From Albugo candida (lineage: Eukaryota > Oomycota > Peronosporomycetes > Albuginales > Albuginaceae): a stretch of DNA of 64,000 nucleotides. Of this stretch, positions 10,833-21,432 are shown piece after piece. The first letter of the stretch is position 1. Each line of letters opens with the position of its first letter. Below the pieces are notes generated by a model. That model did no database searches. It was given only the letters and a program-made list of their open reading frames with translations, and was not told the DNA's origin. The translations under genes were made by a program, and so were the position numbers. Location of the stretch: NCBI GenBank assembly GCA_905220665.1, contig CAJNAR010000031.1:1-64000 (forward strand), written 5' to 3'.

Positions 10833-12807
10833 ACGGAAGGACCTGATGACCTAAATTAAAGCCAGATGATCGGAACTTATCACTTATCTGAATGTCTAAG
10901 TCAGCTTCTATTTGTACTTTCGAAAAAGCGGAAAGTATGGCGTGTACGAATGATTTCGTAGTTACATATCACCACCGATTCAGAAACATCGAACAACATT
11001 GTTAAACCTGGTGACATTCTATTGTTCAATGTCATGCTACGAGCAACATTCCTCATCTGCGCTGTCGCGAATCAAATGAAGGCAGCATCCACGAATTTGA
11101 TCGCTCTTACAAGCACTTGTCGATCATCATACCATAACCGGCTTGTTCGCACGTGATTTGCATATTCGTGAAGAAACGGGTCGATTCTAGAAACGGAGGT
11201 TTTTCGCAGGTGAGCACCGAGCAACATGTGAGTGCAAATCTGGGCTATGGCTACGCTGGTAACATTTCAAAGCTGAAAAGAGACACGAAGGAGGCATTGG
11301 AGCTGGCACACTCAACACTAGGCAATGTAGAGTAATTGTGGGCATATTTGCTACAGCAAATACTAACATTGCGCAAAAGTCGTGGACGCGAGAACGTGTA
11401 GTTTGTCGGTCTGACAATTCAAGCGTAATATAAATCAAGTGCACATATACAGACAGCAAATTACATACATTAGCAGCTAGGGAAGTGATACCACCAGCGA
11501 ATCAGCAAATCTTTAATTATACCCTACAACGAATGAGTGAAATACTGAATCTGATCATTCTTCTCGCTTATGATAATTAACGAACAATCTTCAAAGAGAG
11601 AGCTCTCCTTTTATTACTTATCTGCTCGCTTATATAGACTTCAGCGCACACTCATGAAAAGGAAACTGGCTCTTTGCTCGTTCTCCACCTTATGGGTTGG
11701 TTCAGAAGGCACGTCCTAATTATTAGAAATTTGACCTATTAGTAAGGCTTCCGTTACTAAGGGATTCGGTGCAGCCACACACCCCTTTTGGTATAGCCAC
11801 ACACCGTAACTTTAATTAAAACACCGGTATCACCACACAGCCTCAATATCCTTTCGCCACACTCACTAAATTAAAACGAATTGAATTAGGGCACACTCGC
11901 TAATTAAAATAATTGAATTAGGGAACCGGTATCGCTACACCCCCTAAATGGCTTAAATTGAATGGGAACCGTTATCACCACACCCACTGAAATAGGCCAC
12001 AACGGTTTAGTTGAAAAACTCATTTAGCCCTCTTAGAGCACATACTGGAGTGCACTCTTGACCGTAAGTCAGAAGTACCTTGGTACACAAAAAGTTGGCA
12101 GCTTAAGGTAACAGATTACATGAGAAGTTTGATTGTGCAGTCAATGTAGTATCGTGAATAGGGTATTTGAAAGGCAACTACAGCTACATAGTACGTTCCT
12201 AGCCTAGGCTGAAAGTGACGTATTCTACTTTCGTTGACGAAAGAGTTGTTTGTGGCTAAATTCTATAGCTTGAATTCCCAGGTCCAACAAATATTGCAAT
12301 AAAGAAAAAAACCGGGGCTTTACCATCTTCAGATTAAAACGTGACGCCTTCCACCATCTCAATCGTAGACATTCGCTTCAAGCGGTGTATAGGCTCTCCA
12401 TACGTTCAATCTAATTGCCGATGCTAGGCACGTGACATGCTAAAAATAAGAAGAAATAAATTTTTATAGCAAAAATGCTCAGGTTTCCTATCATTTAGGG
12501 GGGTTGGGCGAGACCAGTTCCCATTTATTTAGGATATTGGAGGGGGTGGCGATACCGGCTTCCATTATTACTTATACTTATTATATACGGGTTGTAAGTC
12601 AAAAATCTGGCTTCGTTACTGATAGATCGTGTATCGAAAGAAGAATGGATAGATGAGGTATTGACGGTAAGGTGCTTAGTTCACTATTAGCTAATCTAAG
12701 TCTTATTCCAACTATTATGAAAGTAATGATACCAGCATTACTTTCATTTGTGACATGACTCGCTTTTGTAGTCTTTGCAAGTTATCAACCCGTACTGTTT
12801 TGCACAA
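10833..12807. other. Gene-free stretch with degenerate short repeats
   Basis: No protein was recognised. From about 11765 to 12000 the motif (A)ACCGGTATCRCYACACC recurs with AATTGAATTAGGG spacers. Related motifs appear in reverse orientation at about 12490-12570 (GGGGGTGGCGATACCGGCTTCC). The two groups face each other about 500 bp apart, which could mark the ends of a decayed element. Confidence 0.5.
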
Positions 12808-12851
12808 CATTTACCATTCACTTTTCGATTCTCTACCAAGCACCAACACAC

Positions 12852-13358
12852 ATGGTCTCTATTACAAATATGATTGCCGAGATATTAGCACTGATTGCTT
12901 TTGGTTATGAATCGAAGGCATCCAATAACGCGATCTCAGGCTTCAGAAGCGAACGGAATCTCAATCATGATCACATATCGTTCCTGCAATCAAAGGCTTG
13001 CCCTATAAAGCTAAAAGGGAATCCCCACAATGACTTCAACGATGTATGCGTGTACCACGTCGCGAAGCCGGCTCCTGGTCATATAACCACTCTCTCACCA
13101 GCGTGTGCGAAGCAATTTAAGGACTACTGCACCGATATGAAGAACGTCGTTTCACCACATGGTGTCATGTTTGTTTTAAATTCCCCACTCAGGAAGATCC
13201 TTCAACCTGATAATAAAGATATGGATCATTTGATATATCAGGGACATGTCTGCGAACACATAAAGAACACCTATTCTATCCTTCGAATATTCGACTTTGA
13301 ACCTCACGAACTCGTATACATGTTCTTTGTTTTGTCGTATGATCGAAGTATTTGTTAG
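12852..13358 (+). CDS. Small secreted protein candidate, 168 aa, no recognised domain
   Basis: A single ATG-started frame with a hydrophobic N terminus (MIAEILALIAFGYESKA, about residues 7-23) looks like a signal peptide. The mature part has seven cysteines spread through it and no transmembrane segment. I do not recognise a family; neither RXLR nor a clean CHXC motif is visible. Just upstream, at about 12813-12830, CCATTCACTTTTCGATT resembles the oomycete initiator plus flanking element, which supports a real transcript. Its lone position in a repeat-rich subtelomere suits a fast-evolving secreted protein. Effector function is inference. A chance frame remains possible. Confidence 0.5.
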   Translation: MVSITNMIAEILALIAFGYESKASNNAISGFRSERNLNHDHISFLQSKACPIKLKGNPHNDFNDVCVYHVAKPAPGHITTLSPACAKQFKDYCTDMKNVVSPHGVMFVLNSPLRKILQPDNKDMDHLIYQGHVCEHIKNTYSILRIFDFEPHELVYMFFVLSYDRSIC

Positions 13359-14114
13359 TAGGAATGAACCTGGTAATTGCTAATACATTTCACGTTCGTC
13401 TTCCCGGTCCACTTGTTTTGACCTAGCTTCAATGCAACTGATCCAGCTTGTGAAGTTTTAGCGTCTATAAGGAATTTCCTGACGATTTGAACTCAGGATG
13501 GTATGATTTCATCAGCTAGGTTGCCCTTGAAGAGAATCATGGCGTATTTTGCTATGCCGTCAGACAGCGCTAGCAAGGATACGTAGCTCCGAGAACATAC
13601 AGCGTAGACTTTTGCATAGAGCAGGGACATCTTCCAGAGCCATATCGTTTTGATACGAAAGAAGTGACATTGTAGCAAGCGTATCTTTCCCCATTCGAGT
13701 CTTGCAGAGTAGCGGCAAGTAGATGAAGCAATGAACATGCGATGGGTAGTCAGATAGTACAGAAACATTTGAGACGCATACTGCACAACGTGAGTTCGAC
13801 AGCGAAGATGTCCGACGTCCAAAAGCACTTTGGTTTTTTTTACAAATTGTTTGGACCTGGCTCGTGGACCTAAATATCCCAGGGCATGATGATATGATCC
13901 AGGCTATCGCTTCTGGCCACAGACTTTGGAATAGGTATCAGAGAAAGATGAAGAAATGGAACGTGTGGGGTGATTGCTTGGAAAGCGTACATGCGGTTAA
14001 GATCTCGGTAAATCAAGTCACACGAAAGCGTATCTGATGATATCGCGATATATCTCAAAATCATGCGAGCTCTAAATTTGGAAGAAGCTGCGGCATCCCA
14101 ATTAAAGAAACGTA

Positions 14115-14202
14115 TCAAAGTACAAAAGTACAAAACCAAAAGTACAAAAGTACAGGGGATCAAAAGTACAAAAGTACAAAATCAAAAGTACAAAAGTACA
14201 AT
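14115..14202. repeat. Minisatellite of AAAAGTACAAAAGTACAA units
   Basis: About four imperfect 20-25-bp units, each with two AAAAGTAC steps, occupy 88 bp; the spacers vary (CC, GGGGATC, ATC). It lies inside a decayed frame and codes nothing recognisable. Confidence 0.85.
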
Positions 14203-16428
14203 TTGCTGAACTCATGTTCGGTCCCGAGCCTGTGAGTGCTCTTAGTGCGTCACTTTGGTTCGAATCAGCACAGCCGTACGCAACGGCTATATCAATCCCA
14301 CCTGTGCGTTACCGGTACATGAAATCATTGTCTATTGTCGAGTTAGGCTCAATCCATCTCGCAGATAACTTCTTCATACAACCAATGCCATACGCGCTCA
14401 AATTTTGCTCACCCTCGACATTTGCTGCTTCGCGTCAAATTATAGAGTAAAGCTCGTGTAAATCAGCCATAGCCAACAGAAGACAGCTGCATGTATCAGC
14501 GCATTCACTTTTCCGTGCACATAACCTTCCACTTTTACTGTTCAAATGTTAAACTATCGACGTTCACGACGGCATTCAAATTGACAGAGTCTGAATTTAT
14601 TGACTTTAGCAGCAGAAATTTGCCAATGCTCCAGAGGTTGACTGTGATCATCGTTACCCTCGAAACGATAAGAATATACACATTTGATGAAGAGGGTTCA
14701 CGTCTTCGAAATGCAATCGCTCTGACTATCTTTCGAGCACTCTTTTAAAGACTGATATAACTCGATCACAGTTCACTACCCACTTGAACGAGAATGATTG
14801 CTTCGGGATGTTGATGGAGTCTCCTGTTAACCAATTGCTGATAATACACGACAATAACACTGAATCTTCCGTTCTAGTCGGTGTACATGCTTTGAAAATA
14901 CAAATATGCGTCGTTGTCGAAAGATCACTACACGACCCAAATCGTCGGTTCTAAGGTTATACAAACGTGTTAGGCGTCACGCAAAATAAGAAACACTCTC
15001 ACTGCAGGTTGCATTCATTTGCGCTTAATTCACTGAGACGTCTGTCGCCTAAGGATGCGTGTCGAGAATGAGAATGAAGCTCTAAATAATGAGATTTCAT
15101 ACTCAATCACTTGTGTGCTGTTGCAATTTCATTGCAATTTGAAGATATTCATAGACGTACTAAATGATGCACATGGCGCTTGTAACTTCAATTTGTAAAG
15201 CGCGTGTGCTTGTTCGTCGACAAGTGGTCAAGTGACTCAATGCCTTCAGTTGACACAGTTGGAAGCAAAAGATTGGCCACAAGCTTAAAATCTCTCGCCG
15301 GTTGTGCTCAGTGTCGATAATAACGCATCGTCCAGAAGCTTCTCTCAGATTTTTTGGAAATGTTACTACTGTTCCTCGAATTAAATGACGAGGTTTCGGA
15401 ATGTTGACGACTTTAAGAATGCTCGATCCACACAGGAATTCTCGCAAATGAATCAAAATATAAGTAATGCGTTGTATGAAAGAAGTGGATCACTTGATGC
15501 TCGAACACCATTTGACCCAAAAAACAATTCCACTCCAACTCTGACGATTTCCTTCATAGGCCAATCTCCATATTGGAAGTGCAAAACAAAGTAAAACAGG
15601 GGCTTGCTGCCCTGTATTGGTGAATGGTTTGGGAGACAGACCTGGACCGAGTCAGGACGGTGAGTTGTAATATTTGGAAATAGCTCCAGAACCATATCGT
15701 ACGGACAGTCAATTCATAACCAGTAAAACGATGTGGAAAAGAAAATGTACACGTAAAAGTAGCACGCCACATGATCAGCGGCCGCTAGTCGATACATTGG
15801 AAAATTTGAGCCAGAAGGAGCCTTACTAACGCTGTTTTAAGGCGGTGTAATTACAAGAGGTACCTACACCACAGCATATGTATCGTACCCTCCTCTTCAT
15901 CTCTTCAAAATTTTGATCCATGTGCATCGATTCGATTAGATCGTCCCAATGTGCACCGCTGCTTTCTATGGTACTGGTGGACGAGTACGTTACCACTCAA
16001 TCTCCTCGTCATTATCTCGTTATCAGCTTAGTATCCACTCCCTTCATCCGTTCTCATGACCACCAACAAGGCGCGAGCCACCGGCGTACAACTTACATTG
16101 TGGCGTTTCCCCGTCCGGCACTCTGTACATTTGCGGCAGCTCAGTTGCAAAAGCCGGCTCTTTCCTTATGAGTTCAGGTAACCTTATTCCTTATAGCAGT
16201 AAAAACAGTGACTTCATACCGATAGGCAATCGCTGCGAAGGCATACGGAGTCCGTGTTCCCACCTGTGATACAATAGTCGGTCCAGGAAAAAAGTGTTGG
16301 CACAAGTAGAGCACGATACATTTCAATTCTGGTGACTAAAAGTCAATAATCTAATTGATGAAGTGAATTGTGCGCTTGTTATCTAATTGAGAACGTTGTC
16401 AACACGAATTACAACTACTGAGAGCATC

Positions 16429-16492
16429 TGATCTGGATTTGCAGGAATTGAAGAGCGTCGCTCCTCACTCAGGAGGTGAGAAATCCAGATCA
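16429..16492. repeat. Perfect 12-bp inverted repeat with nested stem
   Basis: TGATCTGGATTT at 16429-16440 is the reverse complement of AAATCCAGATCA at 16481-16492. The 40-bp interior holds a second pair, CTCCT/AGGAG, around CACTC. It lies about 150 bp before unit B. It could be a footprint of a small foldback element or a hairpin RNA. Confidence 0.6.
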
Positions 16493-17088
16493 AGCTCGCA
16501 GCAGTACAAAATGCATGCGATCATCCAAGTTGGAAACTCTCAGGAGCAATTTTGCTTTTCACAGGCCGCAGAAATATCATAATTCGTCATTTGATAATCT
16601 TAAACCTAAATTTCATTGATCCGAATCAAATATTGCTTATCGGTCTACTGGTGTGTTCTTACAATATACAAGACATGGTCTTGATTGTGATTGCGTCAAA
16701 AGCCTTCATGTGAGGGGATGCATGCTGGAAGAGATATAAAAGCCTTCAAGCTATCAAAAAGTTTGAGAATGCCTATAGCTAGCTGGCTGCAATTACGTAC
16801 ATAACCGAGTGCAGCTAGATAAATTGATAATATGCTGTCACACATTCATGGATACCCATGAGCTGCATTTCAAAAGCAAGGACTGCATGTGAATTTTATA
16901 TACGAAAGCACAGCTATACTTTAGGCAGCAAGTTCATGTCTAATAATGATGCTCCGATACCGACCATGAATAGTCGTGCTGAATACAAAAAATAGCGAAA
17001 GACTGAAAGCAAGCCGAAGCTTAGCGCAGAAAGTGAATCTTATCTTGCAGGGTATAAGGTCTGCCTGAATCCATCTAGTGTATGCTTT

Positions 17089-17964
17089 CTAGTCTTCTTT
17101 CAAACGACCAGTGGAGCGTGCACGTCCTGCTCTTGCACGTCCTTCTCTTGCACGTCCTGCTCTTGCACGTCCTGCTCTTGGGATTTCATTAGCGCCCGCC
17201 CAAGTGCTTATGACTGACCTTAGACCTTTGGTACCGATATTTATAACTAGGGCCCCTGTATATCCCTCCAGGACAAATTTGACGCTGTCTGAGATGAATT
17301 TGCTGGTTGAAAACTCGCTTTCCGGATAGGGCTCACAAAACCACCATTCATACATAAAGCTTACGAGTTCGACAGCCATAACAGCACTTGGCGATGGCCA
17401 AATCGCATGCATAGTGGACAAACTCGGTAGTAGATTCTGAATATCATACAGAGCGGTATAAACAGCTTCACCAACTTTTGAACAGAAATCCTTCTTCGGC
17501 GACTCGGGATCAGATTTCTGAGCGCACGCATGCATTTGCAGTTCTAGTACCTTCTTTTCGAAGACAGCATCGTCTAGTGGGCCGCTTTTATAAAGCCCAA
17601 GTTTAGGATCATATTCGACAGATTTAAGCATGATCTTAATTGCTTCTATTTCCAATTTCTCCGGTGGAAGGCTTTGTGGCATAGGTTGACGGTTTGGTAT
17701 GAGATATGTAAGCAGATTTGCAAGTTGTTGGCCCAGATTTACGAATATGCGTTTTATCGCCGCGCATATATCATCAGCTATGACCAAACAATGTTGTGCA
17801 CTATATTCCAATACTTTGATGAAAACCTCTTTTGCCCGCTTGCCAAAGTGAGGCTCAGCTTCCTCCATGGCATTTGATTCCTCCAAGGTATTTGAGAAAG
17901 CCTTGTGGTGAGTTTGCGCGTGTAAGCAAACAAGGCTGAGTAGTATGGCTAGTGTTCGTAGCAT
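17089..17964 (-). CDS. Secreted protein with Arg/Gly-rich tail, 291 aa, no recognised family
   Basis: The start is placed at the ATG 17962-17964 (MLRTLAILLSLVCLHAQ, a classic signal peptide). An upstream in-frame ATG would add 29 residues, but that extension is not conserved in the unit A copy, which has a stop there. The mature protein has helical stretches (LGQQLANLLTYLIPN), a few cysteines, and a C terminus of repeated RAGRA/REGRA units. Those are encoded by a 15-bp minisatellite (GCACGTCCTGCTCTT, about four copies, 17120-17185) present once in unit A. No RXLR, CHXC or enzymatic motif was seen. It lies downstream of the myosin on the same strand. A candidate apoplastic or host-targeted protein; function unknown. 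Confidence 0.7.
   Translation of the reverse strand: MLRTLAILLSLVCLHAQTHHKAFSNTLEESNAMEEAEPHFGKRAKEVFIKVLEYSAQHCLVIADDICAAIKRIFVNLGQQLANLLTYLIPNRQPMPQSLPPEKLEIEAIKIMLKSVEYDPKLGLYKSGPLDDAVFEKKVLELQMHACAQKSDPESPKKDFCSKVGEAVYTALYDIQNLLPSLSTMHAIWPSPSAVMAVELVSFMYEWWFCEPYPESEFSTSKFISDSVKFVLEGYTGALVINIGTKGLRSVISTWAGANEIPRAGRARAGRAREGRARAGRARSTGRLKED
17120..17185. repeat. In-frame 15-bp minisatellite in the secreted-protein gene
   Basis: About four tandem copies of GCACGTCCTGCTCTT (one with a C-to-T change) encode alternating RAGRA/REGRA pentapeptides near the C terminus. The paralogue in unit A has one copy, so the array arose or grew after the duplication. Copy number is likely to vary between strains (inference). 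Confidence 0.9.
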
Positions 17965-18051
17965 CTGGGCACTAAATAGTGAATACGCGAATGATGAGTG
18001 AGTAGTGTTTGTGAGAAAAAGACAAAGGTGGACACATCCAACGTTTGACAT

Positions 18052-21000
18052 TCCATATCGAATGTTCCACTATTTTAAACATGTTGATTGAGACTAGTGC
18101 ATGGTAAAATACATTTTCGCATGCGTTCGGTCGATCCCAACTAGTTCATTGAAATGATTTTTCAGTCACCAAGTTTTCATGATTTAGAGTTGTGCATCAG
18201 AAATATCGTGAGAGTCTGAGCTATTCCGGCGAATACGCGCACGAGACGCCATGGCAGGTGTTTGATCACGATGCAACCCTGCCATTGGGCAAATATCCAA
18301 TATTGATGCTTTGTATTGTCAAAGAGACTATGGAATGTGGGTATTCCTTGCAATTTTTTCGTTGTGTAACCCTTCGTAGAATTGGGCTTACCTACACCAA
18401 ACCACTACTACATTGTGCTTTCTAATAAAGATTTCGCTCTGCTTGTAGTCAAAACTTTCAGCCTGTCACGTCTGCGCTTCCAATACTACTGGATAATTAT
18501 GTGAATCCTTGCGTGCTCACCCTCAAGCGTTGGTTGCTAGAAATTGAGATTGTGCTTACCTCGTAACCCGTACGTACAGCTTTGTACCGCTTCATGCGTT
18601 CCTTTGTGCAGTAACCAGAAAAAGTTTCGATTAAAATAGATATCCTTAGCAAACAAAATGCCCCAGATTTGTTTCGACTTTCTTCAAAGGCATCCTCCGC
18701 GCATTCTTTCATCGCACACCTTCAAATATCGTCCCTGTCAGAATCTTATACCAGCTATTGGAATTCCGCAGAAATGTAGTGCGGATGGTGCCTATTGGTT
18801 GCTGCCGTCTTATCTAGTTGGTGATCTTTTGGCGCGCCGCATTGGGGATCATACATGCCCACGATGTGGAAAGTTGCGATTCCGTCTACCATAAAATAAG
18901 GCGACGATGCAGGCAACAGTGCTGTGACATTCCATGCAAAGAATGATGTAATTCGATAGCATGACTATAAGACGGAGCGTACATTAGGCTCTTGCAAGAT
19001 GGGTCAGCATCGGATGCATTTTGCCAGCCTTGTGGACTGTTCCAGAATTAACGCTCCATAGTTGTTCTTCTAACTTTCTGCGGAGAAAGTTGAAGATTAA
19101 TCTCCGGATGATTCCGTACTAGAGAAGCAACTTATTCTACATTTACCGCTGCAACATAAAGCGACTGCAAATTATATCATAATGTGACACCTTATATGCC
19201 GCACTTTCAACGTCAACACGATGCCTCCTCCTATCCTTCCGATCGCCACATCCTTTCAGCTTGTGGCGCCATATTTTTTTGTCTTGCGCAATTGGTCGGC
19301 TTGTCGATTCGACAATCGACCGAAAAATAAGATTGGACGGCAACAAAGAACCGATAAAAGCTGCCACAAACTTTGTGTACATAGACCCCTGGCAATACTC
19401 TATGCGTGATCATGTCGAATCTTTCGTTGACGTGAAAGACGAAACTGTCTTCGCGAGCAAGAAGAGTTCAGTCACAGGCACACTCGAAACTTTTGTCGCA
19501 GATACCGTAGCATAAATCTTGATATTCTAGAGAATACGAGAAGCGTTACAAGCTGAAATGTACATGTCGATCCGGATTGAGAATCATCAATGTCGTCTTA
19601 ATAAATTCGCAACTTGGAGTAAAACATCGATGCAAACACAAAACATGTCGCATAAGATATAACCGAAACAATGCGGAGAATTTTCTTTTGCTGGAGAAAT
19701 CTTCACAAAGCTGGAGCAGTGATCACATGCTGGTTTCATGTTAATGCTGATGGCATTCATCGATGATACCAATGGAAAATGAATATGGAGTGGGAAAAGT
19801 CTCGTGGAGTTACATTTCGCTAAACAATGGGAATAATAGCATTCTCATGTTGTCCAAAGGTAGCAAAAGCAGTTGAAATACTTTACGCACAAACAAACAC
19901 GAAAAAAAGAAAGATTTTTCATTCTGTTGAGGCGAAGTGAAGGGAGATGATTGAAATGTGAAACAGAACATTTCCATTCGCAATTTTGATTCGGGTACCT
20001 CGTGAACAGACGGTGTAGTTTGGACTTGATGTGATGGTCCGCTACTTGATTTCGATGTGTTTCAACGAAAACAAGCAGCAACTGGGATCCAAGAAAAGTG
20101 CATGGTACCAAATAAACCTCTCAGCAGTGAAGAGAAGACAGAGTTTGGATCGAAGAATTCGATAATATAAAGTTTACGACAGCCCACAACTGTGATCAAG
20201 ATGCTGACTTCTACAGACGATGAAATTGTCTACTCAAAAGTGTCGATTGAAACTCATTCGTGCTACGTACAGGAGGATATATAGGAACTTGCTGACCTGC
20301 TTGGACTATTTCCACTCAGAGTACGTCAATGCTGAGCGCAGACTTACAGGAATCTGTGCACAAACATCGGGAAGTAGGCAACTGTATATTCAGGTATTGG
20401 AGATATATCTTGTGCTACAAAGAAGAATGGTGGGCTGAGATTGGTAAACTGAAAATATAAGCACAGCGCGTCGAAGTAGTTTCGATAGCAATGTGTCACG
20501 ACTAGTTGGTTTTCAAAGGTCAATGCAATCCAAATTACGGCAAGCAGACATGAGGCATCAAGAACGGATTCAGGCACCCTCTATTCTGGGAGCAACTACG
20601 TATCTGTTCATATTGCTTTGATGAGGGAAAAAATCCTAGATGCATGGAAATTCTCGATGACGAGTCTACATCATGGTCGATTGAAGATACCAACATGCAT
20701 AAATTCCCTGCCGATTAGTACAGCGCTCCCTTTCAACTGACTCACCTATGACTACCAGCGCCAGTCCCGCTTTAGCAATTTTTTTAGTATCCTGCAAAAA
20801 ATTGAAGTCCCGCTTCAGCTCGTGTCAAATCTCTGTCGCGTGGTATACACAGTATGCCAAGTACCAATGATCAATGTGTACTTGTTTACGGCTCTGTCGT
20901 GTCGCTTCTTTACAGAATTGGCGCGTTGTGACTCATCATGGCAAGACACCGCTACATTTGTGCATGGCAAGAAAGGTCATAGGTTTATTATACGTCCGTG

Positions 21001-21432
21001 GTAATGAGAATCTGGCAGTCCTTCCACTTCACTGCAATGGAATACATCGCTTCGGATGGAAACAGCTGCATCCTAACAGTATCATTGTGATCAAGCTCAC
21101 GCTCTCACTTTCAAAAAGGACATGCAAGCGCACATCATAGGATATCAAAACGAACAGAGGCTCTACAAATGAAAGCGCAACACGATTCAACGCAGCGTTA
21201 TCAGATTCGTCTCCTTTACAAGTAGATCTCCAAGAGTCTCGTGCTAGATACGCCCCATCATCTCATCATCCAACATTATAAAATCCCTTTCACACTATAC
21301 ATTCATTCTGCCTCATCAGCTCGATGGTTCACTATTAAAGACCCTTTTACCAAATCAATTGCTTGCACCTGAAACTCCTCCAATCAAACACTTTTCTCAA
21401 ACATTCATTCTACGACTTTTATATTATTACGA
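18052..21432. other. Duplicated intergenic stretch of unit B
   Basis: It lies between the secreted-protein gene and the myosin 3' end. Most of it aligns to unit A but frames are not conserved. Around 19221-19515 the two copies share a stretch coding IATSFQLVAPYFF and SSVTGTLETFVADTVA, but it is frameshifted here and lacks an ATG in unit A. It may be the relic of an older secreted-protein gene. No intact gene or RNA was recognised. Confidence 0.5.

Larger units (their letters stand above)
13359..16636. other. Decayed, largely non-coding stretch between units A and B
   Basis: Minus-strand frames at 13493-13828, 13870-14163, 15160-15456 and 15453-15695 look like pieces of coding sequence cut by frameshifts. 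For example, 13493-13828 has IRLLQCHFFRIKTIWLW and 15554-15772 has RTIWFWSYFQILQL. I could not assign a family. A GTAC minisatellite lies at 14115-14202 and a 12-bp inverted repeat at 16429-16492. No complete gene is supported. Confidence 0.45.
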
